64,000 bases of DNA from Gonatopus flavifemur (lineage: Eukaryota > Arthropoda > Insecta > Hymenoptera > Dryinidae). The position numbers were made by a program, and so were the translations under genes. Every line of letters begins with the position of its first letter. Within the stretch, counting starts at the first letter, position 1. Location: the NCBI GenBank assembly GCA_018340375.1, contig JAFFJZ010000010.1, forward strand, positions 4,712,001-4,776,000, given 5' to 3'. Of the stretch, positions 12,601 to 22,209 are shown piece by piece. Below the pieces are notes generated by a model that searched no databases, was not told the origin of the DNA, and saw only the letters and a list, made by a program, of their open reading frames with translations.

Positions 12601-15600
12601 GCTGAGGTAGTGCTACGTTATAAATTGAATCATATATATGTTATGGTAGCATGCAGTTTCACGGTGATGGAAAAGCGTATCACGTATGAGCGTGATAGCT
12701 CGCACCCAACTAACATTCAGACATCTTAAAGATATCTTTAAGAAGTCTCAATGCGTTTGTAAGAAGTCTTAAAAAACGTTCTAAAAGATACCGAAACGAA
12801 TCCTAAAAGATGTCTTATGAAACACGTATAGAATTCGAAAAGATATCTTGAAGAGTTCTTAAAGATGTCTTGAAGAGTTCTTAAAGATGTCTTGAAGAGT
12901 TCTTAAAGATGTCTTGGAGAATTCATAAAAACGTCTTGGAAGACTCTTGAATTTGTTCACAAAAAAAATTCTTAACCTTTTCTTTTTCCTTTCCCTCCTG
13001 TTTCTTCAACTGCTCTCGCGTTCCGATAAAGTTTACCTGATTTCGACCCTTGTTGTTACGGGAATCGAACCCATTCACTTGACGATATATTTACGCCTCA
13101 GTCACTTGAGCTATACGTACAACATGGTAGAGACGCCCATAATTGTCAATATAACATAATGAAATATGTCAGCGGTGTCCAGTTTCAAAGTGAAAATGAT
13201 CTTTTGAACAAACTGTTATCACATGAATAAATATCAAAAGAGTTGAATGTAATTACAAATAGGAAAGATGAATAAATTTAGTGAAACATATTTAGAAATC
13301 AATTCTGTGTTCTAGTGGTCGTTAATATTTCGTGAATACCGCAGATTCTTCCTAAAGTATTTCTGACGAATTGTTGTGAAGTGGATATTCGGTAATTTTA
13401 TTGTGCACGTCATAAGGCGACAAAATCGTACTTTTTACAAACTTTCAAATTTCTTGATATCTCAATGATTGATTCAAGCTTTTAATTCATGGATATGGAA
13501 TCACCTCATTTGCAATACGATTGTAATCACAGGTACATTCAAAGTTTTATTCTGTGTTATTCATGATCATGTGCTCATATAACCTCAAAGCTGCTGAAAA
13601 ATTTATCTTCTTAAACGTGTCTTAATCAAGACATCTTTCCGAAATCTTCTCAAGACTTCTAAAAGATATCTTCAAGAACTCTTCAATAACGTTCTTGAAG
13701 ATCTCTGAATCAAGACATCTTTTAGAAATCTTTTACAAGATGTCTTTCCAACACTTCTAAGAGATATCTTTAAGAACTCTTTAAGAAAGTTCTTAAAGAT
13801 CTCTCAATTAAGTATTCTTTTAGATATCTTCAAGAATTGAAATGTTAGTTGGGCACTTCTGTCAACGGAAAGCGACGCGCTTGGATCCAACTTTGCTAGC
13901 GATTCAGTAACTCAATTTGCACGTGAATCGCTTACATTTGCTATCAGGGTTGCTATAATCTTTCAAAAATTCCCTGAAACTTTCTTCTCGGAGAAGGGAG
14001 GAAGCCTTAGCCTCAAAATCGCTCACAAATATTCAAACTTCATTAATAATCACATTATTAAAAACATACGACATGTTTACGGTAATTTCTTCTCATGAAT
14101 ACGATAATGTACGACTATTTCATGGTCCTTGTACGACATGTCGTACGTACGACCTCTGACAACACTGCGTGTAATTTTTACTCTGCCGAGAAGAACGAGT
14201 GCTCTACGAGACAAATTTTCCACGCGAACATGTGTCGCTGCTCTGCTGCAAAGTAACCATTACCCTGCTTTTTTCTCCCTGTGTTACAGTTGAACAAACC
14301 CACTTTCAAGGATTTATCGAAATCTTCTTTCCAGCACAAGACAAACACCGTGAAATTATTTCGCCCCTCCGTGGAGTTAAGAGAGCACGAGTGAATAGGT
14401 GGCTCCATAAATATTCAAAACTGGACTTCTAAAAAGATCTGAAAATCTCAGGGATGACTCTTCGAGGGTCAATCAGGCTTTGTACAGACCTATATTAACC
14501 TTCGAAAAGTCACCAGATGAAGCCAGATATGCGCTAGTATCGCCTTAAGAAAGAAGAGAGGGAGCGGTGGTCCGGGAGAATGTCCGGGCTGTTTTTCGTG
14601 CGGACATTTCTCCGTCGTACCACGCTTTATCCATCGACCCCTTTTTTCTCCCTGAATTCCACGGAGAGACGACTTAGGTGTCCTGCGTAGGTTTCAATAC
14701 AGTCAAGATTTGTTTGATACAACATGTTAGAGATATTTAGATTTAGAAAATGTCAACTTCTAGAATTCCGAATGTATACTAATTGAATTACAAATTTTAC
14801 AGAGTTATAATTTCGCACAAATCTGCAGCAGTGCGGATACAAATGAAGAACGTCCTGCTCCAAATCCAATGCCCGTTGAATTGAAATTGGTTAAAGATAC
14901 AATGACGGATGGCCCTCCCTTTTCGGATAAATTAAAAGGTAAAACTCTTACGTTGATTCGTGAATAACTCGTTGAAACAACTTTTGAAAACCTCCCACTT
15001 GACAACATTTTTTTAAATTTCAATACATATTCCATTAACAGAAAATAACACCTATCCTCCAAACGATTTCTTCAGAAATCTGAAAAATATTAGGTATACA
15101 ACTTTGCTTCCGCCGTTCTTTCCCAAAATTTGAGGCTTTATTCTCGAGAAGTCAATACATACTTATGATTCAAAGTACTGGCCGTCGCTAGCCACTACTT
15201 TTTCCCATCTTTTTGGCAATTGTTGGATCCCATCTCGGAAAACGATCCATTCTTGAACTTCTGCATAAGAATGAAAATGCTGATCACTCAGGCCGTGTGT
15301 CATCGATCGAAAGAAATGGTAGTAGGCAGAAGCAATGTCTGGAGAGTAGGGCGGATGGGGTTGAACTTCCCATTTTAGTGTTTCCAAATATGTCTTGACC
15401 GGTTTTGAGACATGTGGCCGAGGATAACTTTATCGTGTCTTTTTCGGTACTGTGGCCGTTTCTCCTTCAATGATCGGCTCAAACGCATCAACTGCGTTCG
15501 ATATCGATCCCCTGTAATGGTTTCACTCGGTTTCAATAGCTCATAATACACGACACCGAGCTAATCCCACCAAATAACCTTGGCACCATGAATATTTGGT

Positions 15601-18600
15601 TTAGCCATCACCGTGGGGACATGTCCGGGCATTCTCCAAGATTATCGTTAAAAACTCCTTTCAATTCTGTCTTCAAATCAGCTGTTCGCAAGTAAATAAA
15701 CGTCGTTCAACATCTCTTGGTTTCAATTCGTACGGAACCCAATTCCCCTGTTTCCCAATCATTCCCATGGCACCGAGGCGTTTCGAAATGGTTTGTTGAG
15801 TTCCTCCCAATGATTCTGCCAATTCTTCTTGCGTTTGGCACGAGTCTTCATCAAGTAATGCCTCCAATTCGGAATCTTCGAAAATTTTCTCTCTTCCATC
15901 GCCATGTCGGTTCTCGACATTAAAATCACCCTTCTTGAAACGCAGCCTCACCGTGAGTACTCGAAGTAAGCATTCGATGAGCCTCAGCCGCAGTTTTCTT
16001 TGAATGAAAGCAGAAAATCAGAACTTCCACCTACCGACGCAACCATGCATTGTAAGAGGCGGAAGCAAAGTTGTACACCTATAAAAATCGAAACACAAAA
16101 ATATCTCATTGATGAATCAGTCCCACAAATGGATTCTGGAAGCGGTCTCGCGCCTGAAGAACCGAACTCGAACAATTTCGACAAAATCAACATAGAAGAT
16201 ACGGAAATCCCCGACGAATTGAAACCAACTATCGTGGAATCCAAGGGAACGGACATACCTGAATTTGGTGGAAATCCTTCGTTCGTGGTCGTTGAGCACG
16301 AGTTAGCGGTACCGGATGGAATGGAAGGACCTCCACCGGTTTACGTAAAACCCAATACCGTTGATTCCGATATCATTGATAATAAATCTGAAACTACGAG
16401 GGATGACGAGCACGTCATACAACCAAGCTCGAATTCTCCTGCTACTACTCCACAATTTACCATGACAACTCTAACAGATTTCGACCCTGAAAATCCAGTC
16501 GTTCCTCTACAAGGACCTCCAAGGGAGGAAACAGTCACGAATCAGTCTACTCAAGCGGTTCCTTCACGACCTCCGCGTATGTAAAAAATCAAACTTCAAA
16601 CTAATTTTGAGATTATCATTTCTCACGTATAAAGTTTCCTTCGCAGAACCTAAAAAACATGGGTGTCCTGTATGCGATGATAAACTTCCACCCAATATCA
16701 ACGATGTCTTTTGCTCGGCCAGTCACGTAGTCAAAGTCGCGATAAGAAGGTTACGAAAAGCAAGATTATTGTTGGATTTGAAAACCTCTGACACCGCGAA
16801 ACGCTTACGTTCAACGATGGAACTTGGTTTAAAACCTGGTTGTACTTGTTCGCCATTGGATAGTCGTAAGTATCATGATATAAGATTCTAAAATTGTCCC
16901 TAGTAGAAATTTGGACAGGGAATTCCCTGTTAGAAGTATGGGCCTCGTAAGGCTGCAATAGGGAACTCCTAATTGAGGAAAACTTTTAATTACTTTATCA
17001 GGTCCTGACATGGCATCCTGTTTAGGACCTTACAACAATGTAACGCGAGGTTGTTGACAGGTCTCAGTCAGATTTTCCCTTTCAGTAACTCAGACATGGT
17101 ATTCCCATCAGAACCTGATCAGGATTGCCTTGGCTCATCCGTATTTCAATCATGTGATAACCGATAAGACAGCCGAATCAGGACCTGATCAGTTCAGAAT
17201 GATGAATGTATCAAACTATTCAGAATTTTCACAGAACTCATTAGAAATTTACCTGTCTTTTTGAAATCTTCAACTGAGGTCTATTTGGATCATCAGTAGA
17301 ATTTCTTCTGTTGGAGGAGTTTCAAAACATTTTATGAAAAGTGAATTCCATGAAAATTAAATTGAATTTTAGAATATAGCTTGGATGAGATCGTGATTGG
17401 GAATTCCGCTACCACCCGGATCAGGACCTGATTGGGAATTCAATTACTACCCTGATCGGATCCTGATTGGGAAACGTTTGGTTTTTCTGATCAGGACCTT
17501 GTCTTTTCCCTGCGTTACATTTTTGTTAGGGCCTTATCACGTACTCAAGTCAGGCCCTGAACGGAAATCAAGCATGCCTGATCTGTACCTCATGTTTTCC
17601 ATATCGAAATTTCTACTAGAGATACTTCCCCTAGTATAAATTATCAAGTCCTCATGAGGTTTCGTTCCGGTTTTTCCTATTTCGCTCAAACCCTATTATA
17701 CCCCCGCGTTACATCCCTATTCGAATCCCATTACGGACATCAGATAAGTCCCTTGTAAGGGCCTCATAGGATTTTACTTATTCACGGTTTCCGGATTCTA
17801 ACCTGATCAAGACTGAATCATGGGTTTGAATCAGGAAACAAATTATATGCAGTTTTCAAAATTCTTCCACTTGGGGGAGCGTGACAAATATAAATTTGCA
17901 AGTGCCAAGAGGACTTCTCACGTGGGGATTCACTGTTTGAGATTAAGGAAAATTGCTTACGAGATTCGACTGTATAAAAACAGGTGGTTTCTGAAGTTAC
18001 TCTTTCCAGAGTTCAATCTTTGGTCTACTTAATCTACGTTTATACAGAGCCCAAATTTTGAATTTCCAACAAAAATGTCTTCCAAACTTTGCGAATTTTG
18101 GGAAATTCAAAATCTTGGTGCTGTATATGCTGGAATAAAGTATCGAGAAGATTCACTCTGAGAATTCCAAATTTTCCCATGAATTCAGTTCGGAGAATTT
18201 TTCTACAGAAAAAGTGGTACGCTGGTATCCCCTTGACCCATTCCTATCCTTTTCTTATCATCTGTGATGTGGCGATGGGATCTTTTATTTATAAAAAAAG
18301 TATCTTCTCTTTATAAATTTGTATGTAATAGTGTGGGATAGAGATACGGTGCGGATGAACGAAAGAGAAAAAACTGAATAGAAACCGAAGTATGACCCAA
18401 ATGGAAACCACAACATCAAGCTTGTGTGAATTTCATACGAGAAAGGTTCATAAATCCTGATGTATCCGATTATTCAAACAAGAAATATGTAAGATCACGT
18501 TGGATGGATTTTTCCATCCACGTTCCGCAAGAAATTCGTAGTTTCAACAATGTCTCGACGTTTTGTATCACCTTGTATAACAGTCAGTCAAAGCGATGAG

Positions 18601-18857
18601 ATCTGACAAGAATCCTACTCTTAATCAAATTGAACATTATTACAGCGGGAGGTTTGGCGCTGCTGATATATTCTGGAGATAAAAATTTCCTAATTTCCGA
18701 AGACAATGGAAAACAAATTCTGGACCATTCGACTTCCGTATACGCTTTACCCAATCGCGGTGGTGTACCGACCCAAATAATGGAAGCTAGATCTATGTGC
18801 ACGTGGCCCGATAACAATCAATTCTTCAACGTAACCCTCCCGGCGGATGGTGGTTGA
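672..18857 (+). CDS. Thioester-containing A2M/TEP (complement-like) protein with C-terminal NTR domain, 5' partial
   Basis: Secreted alpha-2-macroglobulin/complement-family protein; such proteins trap proteases or bind covalently to microbes through an internal thioester. Exons by splice site and phase: 672-834, 2098-2326, 4281-4486, 8517-8866, 8990-9225, 9290-9541, 9622-10014, 10361-10595, 10694-10866, 14803-14938, 16121-16576, 16647-16865, 18646-18857 (stop TGA). All joins stay in frame and give 1085 residues in the window. Exon 1 carries [12 protein letters not shown], the hallmark that follows the bait region. Exon 4 has the thioester GCGEQ. Exons 5-7 form the alpha/alpha thioester domain. 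Exons 8-9 match the receptor-binding domain. Exon 11 is an acidic Pro/Ser/Thr-rich linker. Exons 12-13 are NTR-like. The N-terminal macroglobulin domains and signal peptide lie left of the window. The family call is firm. Orthology (TEP, CD109-like, CPAMD8-like or C3-like) is not resolved. Confidence 0.93.
877..1188. mobile_element. CACGGAGAAAAA TIR element, 312 bp
   Basis: Starts CACACGGAGAAAAAGGAATT and ends TTTTTTCTCTCCGTGC. The body consists of inverted runs of 'TTTGCTGTGGCAGCAAA'-type sequence around an ATATAAT spacer, so it can fold into a long hairpin. The same termini bound a larger element at 35101-36384. Confidence 0.75.
1543..2017. mobile_element. Palindromic element with CCCTAGCAAGTTCGTG termini
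   Basis: Left end CCCTAGCAAGTTCGTGTTAC and right end CACGAACTTGCTAGGG are inverted copies. Internal repeats of ATACGTGAATG/CGTTACG type add symmetry. Located in the TEP intron before exon 2098-2326. No coding potential. Confidence 0.75.
2791..3049. mobile_element. Palindromic element with TCCCACACAGGA termini
   Basis: TCCCACACAGGAGGAC at the left is mirrored by GTCCTGTGTGGGA at the right. Inner arms (GTCGTCG.., AAGGGAGCGGTGGAT and ATCCACCGATCCCTT) continue the palindrome. A degenerate partial relative occurs at about 14545-14690, sharing GGGAGCGGTGG, TTTCTCCGTCG and CCACGGAGAGACGA. Confidence 0.75.
3575..4048 (-). mobile_element. TIR element with internal tRNA-like segment, copy A
   Basis: Bounded by CCTGGTGAAAATGGAAGCG (3575 on) and CGCTTCATTTTCACCAGG (ending 4048). 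On the minus strand 3752-3815 contains an A-box-like TGGCTGAGTGGA (3807-3796) and a B box GGTTCGATCC (3763-3754). The reverse complement of most of this element is present at 11089-11528, so it is a dispersed family and not a single-copy tRNA gene. Confidence 0.75.
4528..4795. mobile_element. Hairpin element with CAGCACAAA termini, copy 1
   Basis: Left end CCCATACAGCACAAAAG, right end TTTGTGCTGTCTGGG. Inner arms CGTTATGACAGTAAA and TTTTACTGTCATAACG extend the palindrome almost to the centre, where GAATTC-type motifs repeat. A related copy is at 37801-38051. Confidence 0.8.
4979..5416 (-). mobile_element. Internally deleted hAT element with 8-bp target duplication
   Basis: Both ends begin CAGGGCCGTCTTT (13-bp terminal inverted repeats). 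The 8-bp flanks are identical, CATCCACG at 4971-4978 and 5417-5424, the size hAT transposases make. The 438-bp interior holds only the 3' remnant of a transposase on the minus strand, so the element is non-autonomous. Confidence 0.93.
5176..5343 (-). pseudogene. hAT transposase C-terminal fragment
   Basis: The minus-strand reading frame contains [20 protein letters not shown], continuing [19 protein letters not shown] and a stop at 5176. The RLNxLxxxSI core followed by an acidic segment is the hAT C-terminal dimerisation region (zinc-finger-MYM/TTF type transposases). Everything upstream of it is deleted. Confidence 0.8.
5888..6128. repeat. ATATAGG/CATATATG-rich foldback repeat
   Basis: Starts CCCTAGTAAAAATAGATCC and ends GATTCATTTTTAC. 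The interior repeats CCTATATAAATC, CATATATGATT and TATATAGG in both orientations, giving multiple possible hairpins. No coding content. Lies in the 4-kb TEP intron. Confidence 0.6.
6673..6790. mobile_element. CCAGCTGGGATT-family element, internally deleted copy 2
   Basis: Begins CCCGTCACGAAAGTCCTGCT and ends GCTGGATTTTTGGAACAGGG, closely matching the two ends of the 119-331 element but with about 95 bp of the centre missing. Lies in the 4-kb TEP intron between exons 3 and 4. Confidence 0.7.
7605..7978. mobile_element. Palindromic element with CCCATACAGCACC termini
   Basis: CCCATACAGCACCGGG on the left faces GTGCTGTCTGGG on the right. Repeated ACGTTC/GAACGT motifs of the arms fill the interior. 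The terminal motif is shared with the hairpin elements at 4528-4795 and 37801-38051, although the bodies differ. Confidence 0.7.
8746..9213 (+). other. Thioester site and catalytic histidine of the TEP
   Basis: Codons 8746-8760 read GCGEQ inside MGCGEQNM, the Cys-Gln thioester motif of active A2M/TEP/C3/C4 proteins. Downstream, RVFHKEMK (His codon 9211-9213) followed across the intron by GGLQ aligns with the stretch of C3 and C4B that holds the histidine catalysing thioester transfer. Having both elements predicts a functional, His-assisted thioester that prefers hydroxyl targets, unlike Mcr-type homologues that lack the thioester. The motifs are seen directly; reactivity is inferred from the family. 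Confidence 0.9.
10040..10318. mobile_element. CCCTAGTAGAAATTT element, copy 1 (279 bp)
   Basis: Left end CCCTAGTAGAAATTTTGGAC, right end AAATTTCTACTAGGG. Internal CCTGATCAGG-type inverted motifs. It starts 26 bp after the splice donor of the TEP exon ending at 10014 and fills most of that intron. Confidence 0.8.
11089..11528 (+). mobile_element. TIR element with internal tRNA-like segment, copy B
   Basis: Runs from TCTGGTGAAAATGAAGCG to CATTTTCACCAGGG. It aligns in reverse orientation with 3575-4048, sharing CGCATACGAAGCGAAAAATG, CATGTGAAGTAATAGTAA, ATCCCAACGACGATTCATGG and the tRNA-like core. It lies in the TEP intron between 10866 and 14803. Confidence 0.75.
11279..11346 (+). repeat. tRNA-derived segment (A and B boxes)
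   Basis: TGGCTCAGTGGA at 11288-11299 fits the pol III A box and GGTTCGATTC at 11332-11341 fits the B box, about 33 bp apart as in a tRNA. The putative T-arm and acceptor stems do not pair properly, so this is a SINE-type relic and not a working tRNA. The plus-strand orientation is opposite to the copy at 3752-3815. Confidence 0.7.
11851..11914 (+). repeat. Third tRNA-like segment
   Basis: CGGCTGAATAGG followed by GGTTCGAATC (11900-11909) has A/B box spacing. The downstream sequence to about 12060 (ACGCTCCAAATACTCTTCG and similar) resembles the right half of the element at 11089-11528. Terminal inverted repeats were not found, so this is a truncated or divergent relative. Confidence 0.55.
12261..12592. 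mobile_element. hAT MITE, intact copy with 8-bp TSD
   Basis: CAGGGATGGGTTCTGTGCGC at the left end and TACCCAACCCTG at the right end are inverted with mismatches. Flanking 8-mers are identical: CTGGTAGC at 12253-12260 and 12593-12600. The 332-bp interior is rich in ATGCGC/TGCATAAAAC and has no transposase. A second copy is at 49623-50542. Confidence 0.9.
12705..13853. mobile_element. 1.15-kb TIR element, CCCAACTAACATTC termini
   Basis: CCCAACTAACATTC on the left is matched by GAAATGTTAGTTGGG on the right. Both arms consist of AAGATATCTTTAAGAA-type palindromic units. The left arm has an approximately 22-bp tandem repeat (GAGTTCTTAAAGATGTCTTG) about 12845-12935. The centre contains a tRNA-like segment (13050-13120). 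Confidence 0.75.
13050..13120 (-). repeat. Fourth tRNA-like segment, inside a long TIR element
   Basis: On the minus strand TAGCTCAAGTGACTGAGG (13113-13096) resembles an A box and GGGTTCGATTCC (13072-13061) a B box. The T arm can form a five-pair stem, but the flanks give no acceptor stem. It sits in the centre of the 12705-13853 element. Confidence 0.6.
15093..16079 (-). mobile_element. Defective mariner element inside a TEP intron
   Basis: The left end reads GGTATACAACTTTGCTTCCG from 15093. The right end at 16058-16079 is its reverse complement with one mismatch over 22 bp. Each end is flanked by TA (15091-15092 and 16080-16081), the mariner/Tc1 target duplication. At about 0.99 kb it is shorter than a typical 1.3-kb mariner. 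It contains a decayed transposase on the minus strand. The right end lies 39 bp upstream of the TEP exon acceptor at 16120. Confidence 0.93.
15163..16035 (-). pseudogene. Mariner transposase pseudogene (mellifera-type)
   Basis: Read on the minus strand. The N-terminal part (about 16035-15960) gives [16 protein letters not shown], typical of the mariner helix-turn-helix. After a frameshift, 15951-15673 gives an uninterrupted stretch with [34 protein letters not shown] and [14 protein letters not shown]. The middle part is decayed and has lost the first catalytic aspartate region. The C-terminal part (15387-15163) contains [20 protein letters not shown] and ends near the left inverted repeat. 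Stops and frameshifts make it non-functional. Its similarity to the mellifera subfamily is recognised by eye. Confidence 0.9.
16898..17622. mobile_element. CCCTAGTAGAAATTT element, copy 2
   Basis: Begins CCCTAGTAGAAATTTGGACA and ends near AAATTTCTACTAGAG. It carries CCTGATCAGG-like motifs and internal subrepeats of TGATTGGGAATTC between about 17390 and 17480. A truncated third copy follows at 17628. In the last TEP intron. Confidence 0.7.
17628..17820. mobile_element. CCCTAGTAGAAATTT family, truncated copy 3
   Basis: CCCTAGTATAAATTATCAAG at the left is followed by TCCTCATGAGGTTTCGTTCC and AACCCTATTATACCC, resembling the interior of 10040-10318 (ATCAGATTTCGTTACGG, GCCCTATTGTAACC). The right terminus is missing. 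Confidence 0.6.
18046..18135. repeat. Short palindrome TACAGAGCCCAAATTTTGAA
   Basis: The left arm TACAGAGCCCAAATTTTGAA is mirrored by TTCAAAATCTTGGTGCTGTA. A longer relative with TACAGAGCCAGAATCTTGAA and TTCAAAATTCTGGCTCTGTA lies at 46018-46110. In the last TEP intron. Confidence 0.65.
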
Positions 18858-21800
18858 ACTGCTTATATTTTTCCTTCCCATACAAATCTTAATTTATAAG
18901 AACGTACCGACGTAATAGTATATACACACTCTTCATACGTTTTGTTTAACGAAAATACAAAAACCTTGTAATTTTTATAAAAAAAAATGGTCATCATAAG
19001 AGACTTTGTTATTGAGAAATATAAACAAGGTTGCGTTGATTTTTCTTGATCGTACTGTATAAACATTTCAACATAATAATTATACTGTTAGTTGGGAATC
19101 ACATTATTCGATGATTTTTATACACATAAAAGGCGAAGTGTTTTTTTTTTTACCACGAAGATCATTGTAAATAAACAGTAACTAATTAAATAACAATTAT
19201 AACCAGAAGACTCAATAATTCCTATGTTTCAATACACTTTAATACTTTTTTTTATTTTTCCATCTGTGTCTTGCTATTGCAATAATTATTACAAATTAAC
19301 AGTCACCTTTCATATTCTCATACTACACTTAAATATTATTTTATTACAGTGGATGCACAACTAATGATTTATTTGATATAACTTCGATCCTTCGTTTATC
19401 GTTGATTCAGTTTTCCATACAAGGTAAAATCAAAAATACAAGATATTCCTTGAAACAAAACAGAACAACACATTTTCGTGTGAGAGGGAGGAATCGGTGA
19501 CGCGAATTACCCGTTTTTCTACAACATTCAAGGATAAATGAAGGATCATGGAATTTTTGGAAGTATTATCATCACTATCTTTTTTCTCGCGCTGTATAGT
19601 TTTCTTACAATGAAATGCGTGCTGGAAATAAATAAAAAACTTAATCAATACGTATTCAACTATTGTCGACTATAGGGTATTCGTCTCGAGAATATCATGA
19701 ACCGAGAAGAAAATCAAAATAAAACGCACGAATGTTAAAAATTGGCAGTTTTCATAGATGAGCGAATAACATATCAAAATGTGTCATTACTTATTAGTTG
19801 TACATTAATATCCACATAAATTCATAAATATATATATATATATATGTATATATATATTCTCACTGGACAAAGTTCAAAACAGTCTTATTGAAATACTCCT
19901 TTTCAAAATTTTTGATCGCATTTTAAATGAGTTCATTGAATTCGATTTTAAACCTAACAACTTTATGTGACAATGTTTCGATATTTGAATTTCATACCAA
20001 TTCAAGAGATAAACGCAAAACCGATAACGTGAAACTTCGTATTATTACGGATTCCAATTGCTTGATATGTAGCGCACGCAAACTTTATGCAAATTGAAGC
20101 TTAATTATAAACTTGAATTTTCCTCTACATAAATTTTTCAATATATATATTACTAAGTTTCCATTCTCAGCAGTCCTCAGGTACAAAGGTTGAGTTCATT
20201 CTTTTTCTTCGCCTTAGTACTTTTGTGATTCGATCATCGTAAAGCATATTAAATCCACTGTTGTATCGTACAATCATTTTCATTTTTACTCTTTCTTGTA
20301 AATACTATTTTTATTGAGATGGCTCGTTACCTTAATAGTAATCGCTTATAAATTATGATCTATTGTCCAGAGAATTACAGTATCATTTGAGAGATTCGTA
20401 CGTTTTGATATACCAATGAATTTAAACTCCTAAATAATACTTGAACTGTCAAAATAATACGTCATCGGAACATTGTTACACAAAATTTATCATCTATTGT
20501 TTTCTCAACTCAGATTACTTAAAAACAACAACAAAAAAAAAGAACAAGAATAAAAATGCATTACAGAATAAATGAATATCTTGAAAACGTTCTCAATTCT
20601 CTTTACGGTATAACGACGTTGAAGGAACACTTCAACAAGCATTCAAGTATAACATTTTTTTCTTATTTTAAATCATTTCTTTTCCTCCTTCGGATGATTT
20701 TAATTACTCTTTTTCATCCCTGTGCTGCAGATACTTATTCATTGATTTTTTTTTTTTCTTTTAAATCAAAAGTAGAAAATTCATTAATGCAATTTAAAAA
20801 TGTGATATAAAAAGAAGTTTTGCTAAAAAGCTTTCCCTTATTCATTAATAAACTTACACCGTGACTTTGTATCGAATTTCTTATCCTTCAAAATTGTTCT
20901 ACTCAATTTATCGTTGAAATTGATTGAATATTTTCTAAATTGACTCTACAAACATTGAATCGAGAAACTCTCATATCCCTACTTTTCATGTTCTATTATT
21001 GATCGTGAAATGGCAGTGAACACGTTTTTTAATTCGAAATGAAAACACGTACGATATAATAACGTTCACATTTGTGCGTTGGTAAAAGAAAAAAATGCAT
21101 AATAATGAAGAAGAAAAAGAAGGAAGCGTTAAATTAAAAATAAATATAGCTTGAGTTACAAGCTCCATATTAAATTAAATAATATAAGCAAGTTTCGATA
21201 GTAACACTACTACGTAATATACATCTCACGCGTTTAAATAAGAGCCGTACATAATTGATTCTACGATCGCGATATGTATGAAAAATTTAATTACATTTTG
21301 CAAAAAGTGACAATCGTCATATATCCTTTGAATTTTTTTTCTTTTTGTTCTCCTTTTCGTTCTTCAATTTCTGTCAACTCTGCATCATCAATGACACAGA
21401 ATCATCTTGAAAGCATCTCGAAGTGAAAGTGAATTTTATTAACCGAAACGATTGCTCATTGAAATTGGTATGACCTTAACCCATTTGAATAACGAAATGC
21501 ATAAAATTAATGAAATATGAAATCATTGTTGAAATCTCCGACGATTAAACTGCAAAATCCAGGACAGATTTATCACTTGATACAAATCATTCCATTACTG
21601 CAATAATAAGATAAATACAGAATAATACGAAACTGATTTCTGAAAGAAGTAACTATTTCTCCTCTATTCAAACTATTATTAATCCTTTCTTCTTTTTTTC
21701 TCATTTCACCAATATACATTACAACAATTATACATGATTACATTCAATTTCGTTCTCCTACCTTCGAGTAACTTATAATTTTCACTTCTAATTTAACATG

Positions 21801-22209
21801 GAGCTTATTATAATGGAAAGACAAATACGATAAACATCGCTCCCCATCGTCTTTATCATTTGAAAAGAAAAATAATAAGGTACTAACGTAATGAAGAAAA
21901 AAAAAAAAAAAGAACAGAAGGAATTTATCTTCGTTCAACGCCTTGTCGTATCCAGGCGCATCATTTTGACGCACGATGCCTCTCTCTGTACATCTGCCTC
22001 AAAAAAGAAAAGAACAACGAATATCTTAATCAACAACGATATTCAGTCGAAAATAAAAGAAAAAAACAAACTTATCCCATACGTGTATCCCTGTGAAAAA
22101 ACATATTCCCCCCCAAGCAAAGGATACATAAATACGAACGAACACCTTCTCATTCTCAATTCTCGAGACACCTTTTTTCGAACTAACCACCAAACGGCGC
22201 TGCTACTGC
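18858..22209. other. Intergenic region / 3' UTRs between TEP and mim
   Basis: Very AT-rich sequence between two converging genes with no conserved ORF. It includes an (TA)n run at 19829-19858 and a putative plus-strand AATAAA at 19170-19175, about 310 bp after the TEP stop. Minus-strand AATAAA candidates for mim are at 21440-21435 and 20315-20310, so mim probably has a long 3' UTR here. Confidence 0.6.
19170..19175 (+). promoter_or_regulatory. Putative poly(A) signal of the TEP gene
   Basis: AATAAA 313 bp after the TGA. It is the first canonical hexamer on this strand in the downstream flank that I noticed. Not experimentally supported. Confidence 0.45.

Larger units (their letters stand above)
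16647..18857 (+). other. C-terminal NTR (netrin/C345C-like) module of the TEP
   Basis: The last two coding exons (16647-16865 and 18646-18857) encode about 143 residues. They begin [10 protein letters not shown], then [32 protein letters not shown], and a final Cys in MCTW. Six cysteines, the 'FC-S-x-x-V-V-K' strand and the hydrophobic 'LLIY' strand resemble NTR modules of PCOLCE and netrins and the C345C domain of complement C3/C4/C5. The call rests on pattern only. The 1.78-kb intron separating the exons contains several repeats. In C3-C5 this module follows the receptor-binding region, as it does here after a linker. Confidence 0.65.

Noticed and set aside
15994..16120. Upstream part of the open frame as TEP coding sequence
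   Set aside because: This stretch is mariner sequence up to 16081 and its candidate acceptors (15993, 16013, 16056 and others) do not fit the phase of the preceding exon; 16120 does.
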